NCBI GenBank assembly: GCA_038230775.1
Contig: JBBRMQ010000067.1
Coordinates: forward strand, 1 to 17,987
Source: JBBRMQ01 sp038230775
Lineage (GTDB): Bacteria; Acidobacteriota; Thermoanaerobaculia; Gp7-AA8
Direction: 5' to 3'
Length of the DNA: 17,987 bases
The notes below the pieces were generated by a model, which had not been told where the DNA came from, made no database searches, and was given only the letters and a program-made list of their open reading frames with translations. The position numbers and the translations under genes were made by a program. The stretch's first letter is position 1; each line of letters opens with the position of its first letter. This document shows positions 1 through 6,691 of this stretch, piece after piece.

Positions 1-423
1 CGTCTTCGTGATCATCACGTTGCCGGGCTTCAGATCGCGGTGCACCACGCCGGCCTTGTGCGCCTTCTCCAGCGCCTCGGCGATCTCGATCCCGTAACGA
101 ACGACCTGTTCGATCGGCAGCGGCCCCTTCGCGATGCGATCAGCAAGCGACTCCCCTTCGAGCAGCTCCATCACGAGATAGCCGTCGCCGACGTCGTAGA
201 GCGCGCAGATGTTCGGATGACTGAGTTGGGAGATGGTCTTCGCCTCGCGCTCGAAGCGCTGTTTCAACTGCGCGTTGTCCGCAAAGTCCGCCGGGAGCAC
301 TTTGATGGCAACGGAGCGATCGAGACGAGTGTCGCGCGCCTTCCAGACCTCGCCCATGCCGCCCGCTCCGAGCGGCGACACGACTTCGTAGGGCCCGAGA
401 CGCGAACCGGCAGCGACTGGCAT
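1..423 (-). CDS. Ser/Thr protein kinase, PknB type (N-terminal part, cut by window edge)
   Basis: This is the first 141 residues of a Hanks-type Ser/Thr kinase, read on the minus strand; the rest lies beyond position 1. Visible kinase elements in order are a glycine-rich loop GAGGMGEVWKA (residues 19-29), the ATP-anchoring Lys in VAIK (K41), a probable helix-C Glu (E60), a hinge-like VMELLEG (84-90) and the catalytic loop HRDLKPGN (128-135, catalytic Asp D130). The opening GSRLGPYEVVSPLGAGGMGE is a common start for the large kinase families of Acidobacteriota, in which the kinase domain is usually followed by a transmembrane segment and a sensor domain; none of that is visible here. The ATG at 423 fits the family start, but I see no clear Shine-Dalgarno. 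It lies 25 nt downstream of the beta-lactamase stop on the same strand, so it may be the last gene of that unit. The kinase call is firm; the substrate is unknown. Confidence 0.95.
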   Translation of the reverse strand, partial: MPVAAGSRLGPYEVVSPLGAGGMGEVWKARDTRLDRSVAIKVLPADFADNAQLKQRFEREAKTISQLSHPNICALYDVGDGYLVMELLEGESLADRIAKGPLPIEQVVRYGIEIAEALEKAHKAGVVHRDLKPGNVMITKT

Positions 424-427
424 GCGA

Positions 428-451
428 TGAGACGGCTAGTTTACCGTCTCA
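428..451. terminator. Short perfect hairpin between beta-lactamase and kinase genes
   Basis: TGAGACGG (428-435) and CCGTCTCA (444-451) form a perfect 8-bp stem with an 8-nt loop. On the minus strand the beta-lactamase stop codon (449-451) sits in the first arm, and the kinase ATG begins 5 nt after the second arm. There is no T-tract, so it is at best a weak attenuator or an mRNA-end-protecting structure. It could also influence kinase translation. Confidence 0.35.
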
Positions 452-1894
452 CGGCAGCGGCGCGGCGACGCTTTCCATGCGCCGGGACGAATTGCTGTGA
501 ATCGTCACGCGCGTCGCACGTCCGTCTGGTCCCATCTCGAAGACAGCTTCCTCGCCGAGCGTGTTGTCTTTGCGGATGCGCCGGAACGTATTCGCGCCGG
601 TTTTTCGGTAACGCTCCATGTCCTTGATCGGCGTCATCGTCGGCAGGCTGACCGACGCAAGCTCGCCACCCCAGGAGAAGAAGATGCTCTCGCCGTTCCA
701 CGGAGACTCGTCGTAGGAGCCGAGGAATGGAGTCAGTGACGAGTCGGCGGCCGTGTCGGAGTGCGCGTTGATTGCCGGAGCGACGATGTCGTAGAGCGTG
801 CGTGCATAACGGCCGGTGTTGATGCCCGACGCATTGGCCAGCACGGCGACGCCGATCTTCTCGTCCGGCTTCAACAGAAGCTGCGAACGAAATCCCGGAC
901 ATGACCCACCGTGGCCGACGAACACCTTGTCATCCTGCTTGATCACCGCGAAGCCGAGCCCCCAGTAGGTCTCGAAGTCGGGATCGACGAAATGGACGCG
1001 GTACATCTCACGCAACGTGCGGGCCTTCAATACTGCATCGTCACCTTTGTCCAGGACATGAAACTGCCACTCGGCGAACTTCGCCAGATCGTTCGCGGTG
1101 GAGGCGTATCCCGCGGCCGGCGCCACGCCCCGCGCCTGAAAGATCGGCACCACGGCCCGCGTTCCGTCGCGGCGCTTCGCGCTGTAGCCGACGGCGAGAC
1201 GCTTGCCTTGTTCGGCGAGCGGAATCTCCGGCGTCGTGGAGTCTAGATGCAGCGGTCCGAGAACGTGACCGCGGACGTAGTCGGCGTAAGGCTGACCCGA
1301 CGTTGCGGCAACGACTTCGCCCGCGAGGGTGAGGCCGAGGTTCGAATACTGAAAATAGGTGTCGGAGGGATACAGCGGCTTCTGCGCCGGCAGGCGCTTC
1401 ACGATCTGATCGTGTGTCGGAAAGTCGAACGAGCCGCTCCAGTACGGGTAATCGGACTCGCGCGGCAGACCGGAAGAGTGCGTGAGCACGCCGGCGATGG
1501 TGACCGGTCCGCCGTCGGGCGCGGGCTGCATCGTGAACCACGGCAAGTACTTCGAAAGCGGATCCTCGAGCGCGAGCTTTCCCGCATCGCGGAGCTGCAT
1601 CACCGAGACGCTGGTGAAGAGCTTCGAGATGGAGCAGATGCTGTAGATGGTGTCCGCGCTCGCCGCGCGTTTCGTCGCCGGGTCGGCCATTCCCGTTCCG
1701 CCGCTCCACAACAGCTCCTGATCGTGGACGATCGCGGCGGACATGCCGGGGATTTCGTCATACGAGCGTTGCCCATCCAGCCACGCACGCGCGAACGCCA
1801 CCGCCTCGGCGCGCGAAGGTGTCTTCTTCGGCGCCTCCTGGGCCACTGCGGGAAGAGAAACCAGAATCAGAACAATGCTGAGAACTCGTCGCAA
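449..1894 (-). CDS. Secreted serine beta-lactamase / esterase family (class C, AmpC-like fold)
   Basis: A 481-residue protein of the Beta-lactamase (PF00144) superfamily, which includes class C beta-lactamases, D-alanyl carboxypeptidases and esterases such as EstB. The N-terminus RRVLSIVLILVSLPAVAQ is a signal peptide, so it is probably periplasmic or secreted. Catalytic motifs are S88-x-x-K91 (SISK), Y183-S-N (YSN) and H328-G-G in place of the KTG triad. The core ends near residue 390; the remaining ~90 residues resemble the small beta-rich C-terminal domain common in this family (GSYDESPWNG onward). I chose the TTG at 1894 because GGAGGT lies 6 nt upstream and it puts the signal peptide at the terminus; an open frame continues upstream into the aldo/keto reductase gene. 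The reductase stop is only 4 nt away, so the two are probably cotranscribed. True lactamase activity cannot be told from sequence; peptidase or esterase is equally possible. Confidence 0.9.
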   Translation of the reverse strand: MRRVLSIVLILVSLPAVAQEAPKKTPSRAEAVAFARAWLDGQRSYDEIPGMSAAIVHDQELLWSGGTGMADPATKRAASADTIYSICSISKLFTSVSVMQLRDAGKLALEDPLSKYLPWFTMQPAPDGGPVTIAGVLTHSSGLPRESDYPYWSGSFDFPTHDQIVKRLPAQKPLYPSDTYFQYSNLGLTLAGEVVAATSGQPYADYVRGHVLGPLHLDSTTPEIPLAEQGKRLAVGYSAKRRDGTRAVVPIFQARGVAPAAGYASTANDLAKFAEWQFHVLDKGDDAVLKARTLREMYRVHFVDPDFETYWGLGFAVIKQDDKVFVGHGGSCPGFRSQLLLKPDEKIGVAVLANASGINTGRYARTLYDIVAPAINAHSDTAADSSLTPFLGSYDESPWNGESIFFSWGGELASVSLPTMTPIKDMERYRKTGANTFRRIRKDNTLGEEAVFEMGPDGRATRVTIHSNSSRRMESVAAPLP

Positions 1895-1898
1895 GGAA

Positions 1899-2867
1899 CT
1901 ACCTCCCTCGATAGATGTTTCGTACCCACGCGGCATCGGCGTCATCGAGTGCCGAGCCGCCGGCTGCCGCGGCAGCGGCGACCTGTTTCGGATTCCGCTG
2001 GCCTAACAGAACGGTTGCGGTTGGATTGCCCGCCAGCAGCGCGCCCGTGAGGACGTACAGCACCGGCTCGGGCTGTGACGCGAATCTCGCCGTCACTTGA
2101 TCGCGGGCCTCTTTCATGCGCGCGACGAAGGCGGCATTCTTGAAATCGGCGATCCCGCTCCGGAAATCACCTTCCGGAAAATTCTGCGGTCCGTCGTACT
2201 TGCCCAGGAGCAGCCCGTGCTTCAGCGGCGAGAAGAATGCGACACCGAGATCGTGCGCGTCGACCCATTTCTTCAGACCGCTCGGTTCGTAGTCGTCGTG
2301 GATGAGGTTGCGATACGGCTGCACGACGTCGGGATCGACGCGCTCGATGAATCGCATGATCTTCGACGCGTTCCAGTCGGACAATCCCACGAACCTGATC
2401 TTGCCCTCAGCCTGCAGCGCGTGCATCGTTGCCAGCGCATCGTCGAAATACTGATCGCCATCGCCGAAGTCGCAGTGGTGAAAGTAGTAGAGGTCGATGA
2501 CGTCGGTCCGCATGTTGCGGAGCGACTGCTCGCATTGCGCGCGCATGAACTTCGCGTCATAGAAGTGACCCGGCGGTCCTTTGACCCAGCCGAACTTCGT
2601 GGCCAGGAAGACGTCGCGGCGCGGCACGACGTCGAAGACCTCGCCGATCAAAGTCTCGGCGTGGCCGGCGCCGTACGCATCCGCGGTATCCCAATGCGTG
2701 ATGCCACGCCGGTGCGCTTCGATCAGCGCGTCCTTCGCCAGGCGATCGTCGTGACCGCTCCAGCCTACGGAGTTCCCCTCGCTGACGTTCGGACCGCCGT
2801 GACCCCAGGTGCCGAGGCTGATGGCGGGAACCTGCGCGTTGGTGCGGCCGAAGCGAATGGTCCGCAC
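1899..2867 (-). CDS. Aldo/keto reductase
   Basis: A 322-residue NADPH-dependent oxidoreductase of the aldo/keto reductase (TIM barrel) superfamily, cytoplasmic, reducing carbonyls to alcohols. The catalytic tetrad is visible: D60 and Y65 in WDTADAYG, K91 in ATKFG and H130 in YYFHH. Other family marks are the opening FGRTNAQVPAISLGTWG, GKIRFVGLSDWNASKI and the C-terminal cofactor stretch ATVLLGQRNPKQV. Length is normal for the family. The start is GTG at 2867, where the family-typical beta-hairpin (MRTIRFGRT) begins; no Shine-Dalgarno is visible. The gene is followed after 4 nt by the beta-lactamase start, whose SD overlaps this stop codon, pointing to translational coupling. The physiological substrate is not deducible. 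Confidence 0.93.
   Translation of the reverse strand: MRTIRFGRTNAQVPAISLGTWGHGGPNVSEGNSVGWSGHDDRLAKDALIEAHRRGITHWDTADAYGAGHAETLIGEVFDVVPRRDVFLATKFGWVKGPPGHFYDAKFMRAQCEQSLRNMRTDVIDLYYFHHCDFGDGDQYFDDALATMHALQAEGKIRFVGLSDWNASKIMRFIERVDPDVVQPYRNLIHDDYEPSGLKKWVDAHDLGVAFFSPLKHGLLLGKYDGPQNFPEGDFRSGIADFKNAAFVARMKEARDQVTARFASQPEPVLYVLTGALLAGNPTATVLLGQRNPKQVAAAAAAGGSALDDADAAWVRNIYRGR
1901..1907 (-). promoter_or_regulatory. Shine-Dalgarno of the beta-lactamase gene
   Basis: GGGAGGT on the minus strand, 6 nt before the TTG at 1894. It is one of the few strong SD sequences in the window and decides the unusual TTG start. It overlaps the final codons and stop of the aldo/keto reductase, so reading through that gene would open the site. 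Confidence 0.75.
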
Positions 2868-2912
2868 TATCGTTGGCCGCCGGGGACCACCGGCTTCTGT
2901 GTGTCAAATAGG

Positions 2913-2972
2913 TTCTGTGTGTGGACCGGCTTCAGCCGGTCATGGCCGGCTGAAGCCGGCCCACACACAGAA
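2913..2972. repeat. Long palindromic element, copy 1 (CGGCTTCAGCCGG family)
   Basis: The arms 2913-2940 and 2945-2972 form a near-perfect 28-bp hairpin around a CATG loop, with one A:C mismatch (2925/2960) and a G:T pair at the loop. The tip carries the nested palindrome CCGGCTTCAGCCGG and the base is a GT/CA-rich TTCTGTGTGTGG. An extra partial arm, TTCTGTGTGT, occurs at 2895-2904. A second copy lies at 5585-5643. It sits between the TPR stop and the reductase start on the same strand, so it may attenuate or process that transcript. Confidence 0.85.
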
Positions 2973-2994
2973 GCCCATTGAGGCTCCAGGCCAG

Positions 2995-4554
2995 TCATAG
3001 GTCAGCCACGCTCAGCGCACCCCCGCGCCACACCCGCTTGAAGGCCTCCGCGGTCTTCACCCATGGTTTCTTCTGCGCCTCGAGGGCTTTCCTCAGCCCG
3101 AACAGCGATCGCGGATTCTCGGGATTGCGCTCCAGATCTTCGCGGAAGACTTTCTCGGCCACCGCCGGCTGACCGGAACGAAGGAGCGCACCGCCTAACG
3201 TCTCCCGTGTCGGATAGAACCAGTCGGCCGGCTCGTCGTAATCGAGCTTGTCCTCGGCATCGACGGCAGCGCGATACGCGCGAAGCGCCTTCTCGCGATC
3301 GCCTTTCGCTTCGGCGATCCGACCCTCGACGACGGCGCTGGCGACCACGGCGAGGTTCTTCGGCGAATTCTGCATGATGCCGGGATCGTCCGTGAGCGTT
3401 TTGCGCGCATCCCCGAGAGCGGCGTGTTCGCGATCAGCCGATGCCAGATCGCCGAGACGGGCGTAGGCGACGGCGCGCGCGAAGTGACCGAGCAGCGTGG
3501 ACAGCGGTCCGGCATTTGCGAGGGGCATCTTCACGACGTCGTGATATCTGCAGAAGCGCAGCCGAAGCAGAGCGGGCGCGGCCGCCGCGCTCTCAAGCAT
3601 CGGCATCTCCTTGACCATCTTCACCGCGGTGCCGCCGAATTCGTCGGCCATCTTCCTCGCGTCGTCGTAACGGCCGATCATCGCGTAGGAGGCCGACCCG
3701 AACTGGAGATTGTGGTTGTAGTACATCAGCGGATAGATGCCGTTCGGTCCGTTCTTCGCGATGTAGCCGCGATCGACCGCCGCGGCTCTGGCATTGGCGT
3801 CCGCAGCGCCGGCGTAGTTGCCCGCGCGCTGATAGATGTGCGCCGGCATGTGGACGAGATGTCCGGACGAGGGCGCGAGCGTGGAAAAACGTTTCGCGCT
3901 CGTCAGCGCGCGTTCGGGATTCGGCGAAGCCTCGATAACGTGAATGTAGTAATGGTTGGCGCCAAGGTGGTTTGGGTTGCGCTTCAACACCGACTCGAGG
4001 ACGGCGGCGATCTCCTCGGTACGCGGCGCGGGTTTGCCATCGTGCGACCAGAACTTCCACGGATTCAGATCCATCATGCTCTCGGCATACAGCGTCGCGA
4101 TGTCGTCGTCGGCCGGATACTTCTTCTGCAGCACACCCATCGCGTTGCTGTAATCGAGTGCAAGCTTCTTGAGATCCGCTTTGGGATCGTTTGAGTACCG
4201 TTTCGCGAGCGCGTCGATGAGCGTGCGTTCCTTCGGCGACGCAGCCTTCCTGCGCGCTAGCTGCACGGCGTCGAACGCCTGCTTCTCGCGATCGGGATCG
4301 ACATCGAGATTGATATTCGGTCCCAGCGCGTAGGCCACTCCCCAGTGCGCCATCGCGAGGTTCGAATCAAGCTCGGAGGCCTGCTGGAAGGAGCGGATGG
4401 CAGCTTCGTGATTGAAGCCGTACATGTAGGCCATCCCCTGATCGAAGAAGCTCTGCGCGGCCGCGCTTTTCGTCGATACCGGGTAATGAACGAATCCGAT
4501 GCCCTTGTCGAGCACCGCCGCAGCGATAATGAGCACCAATGGAAGCATGTTCAT
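2995..4554 (-). CDS. Secreted TPR-repeat protein with conserved His/Glu motifs
   Basis: A 519-residue protein with a short hydrophobic N-terminus (MNMLPLVLIIAAAVLD) that is probably a signal peptide or anchor. Tetratricopeptide-like helical pairs are visible at about residues 33-75 (AQSFFDQGMAYMYGFNHEAA, ASELDSNLAMAHWGVAYALG), 145-205, 215-265 and 400-515 (KALRAYRAAVDAE, AEKVFREDLERNPENPRSLFGL). Embedded in the middle are dense conserved-looking His/Glu motifs: YAESMMDLNPWKFW (156-169), NHLGANHYYIHVIEAS (195-210), GHLVHMPAHIYQRAG (231-245) and YYNHNLQF (278-285). That pattern belongs to a TPR family frequent in Acidobacteriota and Bacteroidetes, whose function I do not know. The ATG at 4554 overlaps the divergent HIT gene; an ATG at 4548 would give the same signal peptide but still overlap. 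No enzyme activity can be assigned. Confidence 0.85.
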   Translation of the reverse strand: MNMLPLVLIIAAAVLDKGIGFVHYPVSTKSAAAQSFFDQGMAYMYGFNHEAAIRSFQQASELDSNLAMAHWGVAYALGPNINLDVDPDREKQAFDAVQLARRKAASPKERTLIDALAKRYSNDPKADLKKLALDYSNAMGVLQKKYPADDDIATLYAESMMDLNPWKFWSHDGKPAPRTEEIAAVLESVLKRNPNHLGANHYYIHVIEASPNPERALTSAKRFSTLAPSSGHLVHMPAHIYQRAGNYAGAADANARAAAVDRGYIAKNGPNGIYPLMYYNHNLQFGSASYAMIGRYDDARKMADEFGGTAVKMVKEMPMLESAAAAPALLRLRFCRYHDVVKMPLANAGPLSTLLGHFARAVAYARLGDLASADREHAALGDARKTLTDDPGIMQNSPKNLAVVASAVVEGRIAEAKGDREKALRAYRAAVDAEDKLDYDEPADWFYPTRETLGGALLRSGQPAVAEKVFREDLERNPENPRSLFGLRKALEAQKKPWVKTAEAFKRVWRGGALSVADL

Positions 4555-4952
4555 TGTGCGCGCATTCTAGCGCGCTCGAGGTGTTGTTCGAAGACGACCG
4601 TGCCGCCGTGATTCTGCACCAGGACTGGGCCGTCCGCGGGCACGTCATGGTGCTGTGGAAGGCACACGTCGAGAACGTCGCCGACCTCGATGAGGACGAG
4701 TGGCTGCACTTCGCGCGCATGTACCGGCGCAGCGAGCGGGCGATCCTCGACGTCACCCAGGCCGACCGCGCGATCATCATGAAGCTCGGCATTGCCACGC
4801 CGCACCTGCATCTCCACATCTATCCGGTGAGCGCCGCGATGAGCCGCGCGGACGTCATGGAGGTGATCGACGCCGGCAGAAAGGAACCATTCGACGCCAG
4901 CCTCGTGGCCGCGCTGCGAAGCCGCCTTGACATGGCGCTCTCCGCTGAATGA
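4539..4952 (+). CDS. HIT-family (histidine triad) nucleotide-binding protein
   Basis: A 137-residue small cytoplasmic protein of the HIT superfamily (hydrolases and transferases acting on nucleoside phosphates). The triad motif HLHLHIY is at residues 89-95. Upstream elements fit the family: an N-terminal C4-x-x-C7 (CSLC, like the zinc CxxC of many HIT proteins), and GHVMVLWKAHVENVADLDEDE (34-54), a variant of the GHxLVxPKxH segment. The ATG at 4539 places CxxC at its usual near-terminal position. No SD is visible. Its 5' end overlaps the divergent TPR gene by 16 nt, so its promoter must lie inside that gene. The stop TGA lies inside the palindrome preceding the TetR gene, which follows on the same strand. 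Confidence 0.9.
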   Translation: MEACSLCAHSSALEVLFEDDRAAVILHQDWAVRGHVMVLWKAHVENVADLDEDEWLHFARMYRRSERAILDVTQADRAIIMKLGIATPHLHLHIYPVSAAMSRADVMEVIDAGRKEPFDASLVAALRSRLDMALSAE

Positions 4953-4956
4953 GGAT
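4927..4956 (+). promoter_or_regulatory. Predicted sigma-70-type promoter of the FadR-like regulator gene
   Basis: A consensus -35 TTGACA lies at 4927-4932 within the HIT coding region. After an 18-nt spacer, GAGGAT at 4951-4956 could serve as the -10 (it keeps the conserved A2 and T6). Transcription would start about 4963, a few bases before the ATG at 4967, giving an almost leaderless mRNA. The -10 is poor, but it sits exactly in the centre of the operator-like palindrome, as expected for autorepression. The -35 is seen; its use is inferred. Confidence 0.5.
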
Positions 4957-4966
4957 TCATTCAGCG
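4943..4966. promoter_or_regulatory. FadR-box-like operator palindrome
   Basis: CGCTGAATGA (4943-4952) and TCATTCAGCG (4957-4966) form perfect 10-bp arms around GGAT. The inner part TGAATGA-N4-TCATTCA has the same half-sites and spacing as the published operator consensus of Bacillus subtilis FadR (TGAATGAMTANTCATTCA). The TetR gene starting on the next base encodes a FadR-like protein, so autorepression is likely. The site also includes the HIT stop codon (4950-4952). Confidence 0.7.
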
Positions 4967-5569
4967 ATGGCCAAGACTCTTCCGCAGCCCCAGCAGCCCG
5001 CATCAACCAAACGGCAGCGCATTCTCCGCGCTGCGACCGATGTCTTTGCCCAGAGCGGCTACTTCAACGCCAAAGTCTCCGACATCGCGAAATCGGCGGC
5101 CGTAGCCGACGGCACGATCTACCTCTACTTCGACGGCAAAGAAGATCTCCTCATTAACATTTTCCGCGAGCACACGCGCGGCTACCTGCTCTCACTGGAA
5201 CGCGATCTCACCCAGGCGCGCCGCGCGGAGGAGCGCATCCGGGTGGCGATCCGGCATCATCTGGAGACGTTAGGCCGCGACCGCGCGCTGGCGATCGTCG
5301 CGCAGGTCGAGCTTCGCCACAGCCTGAAGTTCATGGCGCTCTTGTCGCACCAGGAAGTCGCGGACTACCTCAACATCCTGCGCAAGATCGTGGAGCAGGG
5401 ACAGAACGAAGGCGTGTTCCGCAAGACGCTCAACCCGCAGCTGGCGGCGAAGTCGATTTTCGGGATTCTCGACGAGATGGTGACGTCGTGGGTGCTCTCG
5501 GAGAAAGAGTACGCGCTCGCCGATCAGGCGGAGCCGGTCGCAGACTTCGTGCTCAACGGGTTGCTGTAA
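4967..5569 (+). CDS. fadR: TetR-family transcriptional regulator, FadR (YsiA)-like
   Basis: A 200-residue TetR-family repressor. The N-terminal DNA-binding domain covers about residues 15-62, with the helix-turn-helix at VSDIAKSAAVADGTIYLYF (37-55), followed by KEDLL. Resemblance to Bacillus FadR/YsiA extends through the ligand domain: LAIVAQVELRHS, the YLNILRKIVEQGQ segment and IFGILDEMVTSWVL match corresponding stretches of that protein as I recall it. FadR represses fatty-acid beta-oxidation genes and is released by long-chain acyl-CoA. I chose ATG 4967 (MAKTLPQ) rather than the in-frame ATG 4949, which lies inside the palindrome; GAGG at 4951-4954 is a distant possible SD. It follows the HIT gene directly and converges on a fatty-acid desaturase. 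No beta-oxidation genes are in the window, so targets are unknown. Confidence 0.88.
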   Translation: MAKTLPQPQQPASTKRQRILRAATDVFAQSGYFNAKVSDIAKSAAVADGTIYLYFDGKEDLLINIFREHTRGYLLSLERDLTQARRAEERIRVAIRHHLETLGRDRALAIVAQVELRHSLKFMALLSHQEVADYLNILRKIVEQGQNEGVFRKTLNPQLAAKSIFGILDEMVTSWVLSEKEYALADQAEPVADFVLNGLL

Positions 5570-5584
5570 GGCGTTTTCCGGCCT

Positions 5585-5643
5585 CTGTGTGTGGGCCGGC
5601 TTCAGCCGGCCTTCGTGACCGGCTGAAGCCGGTCCTCACACAG
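5585..5643. repeat. Long palindromic element, copy 2 (CGGCTTCAGCCGG family)
   Basis: Arms 5585-5609 and 5619-5643 form a ~25-bp hairpin with two mismatches. It repeats the architecture of 2913-2972: a CTGTGTG base and a CCGGCTTCAGCCGG tip. It lies in the 91-nt gap between the converging TetR and desaturase stops, where it could act as a bidirectional terminator, although neither side has an obvious T-tract. Confidence 0.85.
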
Positions 5644-5660
5644 AATCAGAGGTCGGCGGG

Positions 5661-6659
5661 CTAAGAGCCTGCCGCTCTGGTAACGATGGGCACTGCGTTC
5701 GCTGTGTTCCCTTCCCAATTCGAGTGCGGCTTGCGATTCATGACCAGCCAGTTCCAGATCAGCTCCGGATAGCTGTGCGCCGCGACTCCGCGCTTCTCGT
5801 AGAACGGCATCAGCAGCTTCTGCAGGCGGCGCAGGTTGTAGAACGGCACGCCCGGAAAGTAGTGATGCTCGAGGTGATAGTCCGAGAAGAGGAAGATCGC
5901 GTCCCAGAAAATCGATCCCTTCACCAGCGTCGACCACTTCGCCGGATCCTCGGGATCGATGTCGTAGTGCTGTCCCAGACGATTCAGCGCGAACGCAACG
6001 GGAAACACGAAGAACACCGGAACCATGTAGAGCTTCCACGCGATGTACGGCCCGCCGATCCAGGCGATCGCCGCCAGCACGCCGAGCTGGAACACGATCG
6101 TCGCCAGGCGCTCCCGCTTGATCCGCGCCTGCAGCTCCGGCTCGTACGTCATCGTCTCCTGCGCGGCGGCGCGGAAGTAGATCGGGAAGAGCGCCGGCGT
6201 GAAGTAGAGCGCCTTCAACCAGCGCGCATTGCGCTTCGGCGAGAGCCAATGGCGCTTGGGATCCTCTTCGAAGGAGCCGAGGCCTGCGTGATGATCGAGA
6301 TGCCAGCGGGTGAACTGCGATGCGGAGATCCCGCTCGGAATCGCGTACAGCAACCCGAACACGCGATAGGCGCGATCGCTCGACTGCGCGAGTACCGCGC
6401 GGTGCACGACCTCGTGCAGCAGCACCGTAAAGTCGAACACGGCGAAACCGGCGATGACCGCGAACGGCAGCCAGAAGTACCAGTGGTCGAAATGAACGAT
6501 CGCGACCCCGGCGCCCACCAGCGCCGCGATGTTGGCAAGCGCGATGAGCGCGTGCAGCCAGGGCCGCTTCTGATGCAGCCTCCGCAGCTCCTCGGTCGGC
6601 ACTTCGGCCGCGAGGTCCCGCTTCAATTGCTGCGCGTGTTCCGCGTAATAGGACGCCAT
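5661..6659 (-). CDS. Membrane fatty-acid desaturase (three His boxes)
   Basis: A 332-residue integral membrane di-iron enzyme of the FA_desaturase family (PF00487). The three histidine boxes that bind the di-iron centre are complete: H82-EVV-H86, H120-LD-HH124 and H262-LE-HH266; another His lies at NRLGQH231YD. Hydrophobic stretches lie at about 36-56, 60-81, 152-163, 188-205 and 208-225, with the boxes on the cytoplasmic side as expected. Box 1 as HEVVH and box 3 as YHLEHHYFPG resemble acyl-lipid/sphingolipid-type desaturases and related hydroxylases more than DesA delta-9 enzymes, so the product (unsaturated or hydroxylated fatty acid, or carotenoid) is uncertain. The start is ATG 6659; no SD is evident. 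It is convergent with the FadR-like regulator, a suggestive but unproven link to lipid-dependent control. Confidence 0.9.
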   Translation of the reverse strand: MASYYAEHAQQLKRDLAAEVPTEELRRLHQKRPWLHALIALANIAALVGAGVAIVHFDHWYFWLPFAVIAGFAVFDFTVLLHEVVHRAVLAQSSDRAYRVFGLLYAIPSGISASQFTRWHLDHHAGLGSFEEDPKRHWLSPKRNARWLKALYFTPALFPIYFRAAAQETMTYEPELQARIKRERLATIVFQLGVLAAIAWIGGPYIAWKLYMVPVFFVFPVAFALNRLGQHYDIDPEDPAKWSTLVKGSIFWDAIFLFSDYHLEHHYFPGVPFYNLRRLQKLLMPFYEKRGVAAHSYPELIWNWLVMNRKPHSNWEGNTANAVPIVTRAAGS

Positions 6660-6691
6660 GGACTCGATCCAAAACCGGCCGGCCCCACCAA

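Noticed and set aside
449..1894. Calling the beta-lactamase-family protein an antibiotic-resistance gene
   Set aside because: Motifs fit the broad PF00144 family; HGG instead of KTG and the extra C-terminal domain are equally typical of esterases and peptidases.
2868..2994. Small ORFs in the reductase upstream gap
   Set aside because: They only translate the palindromic repeat; no start signal or family match.
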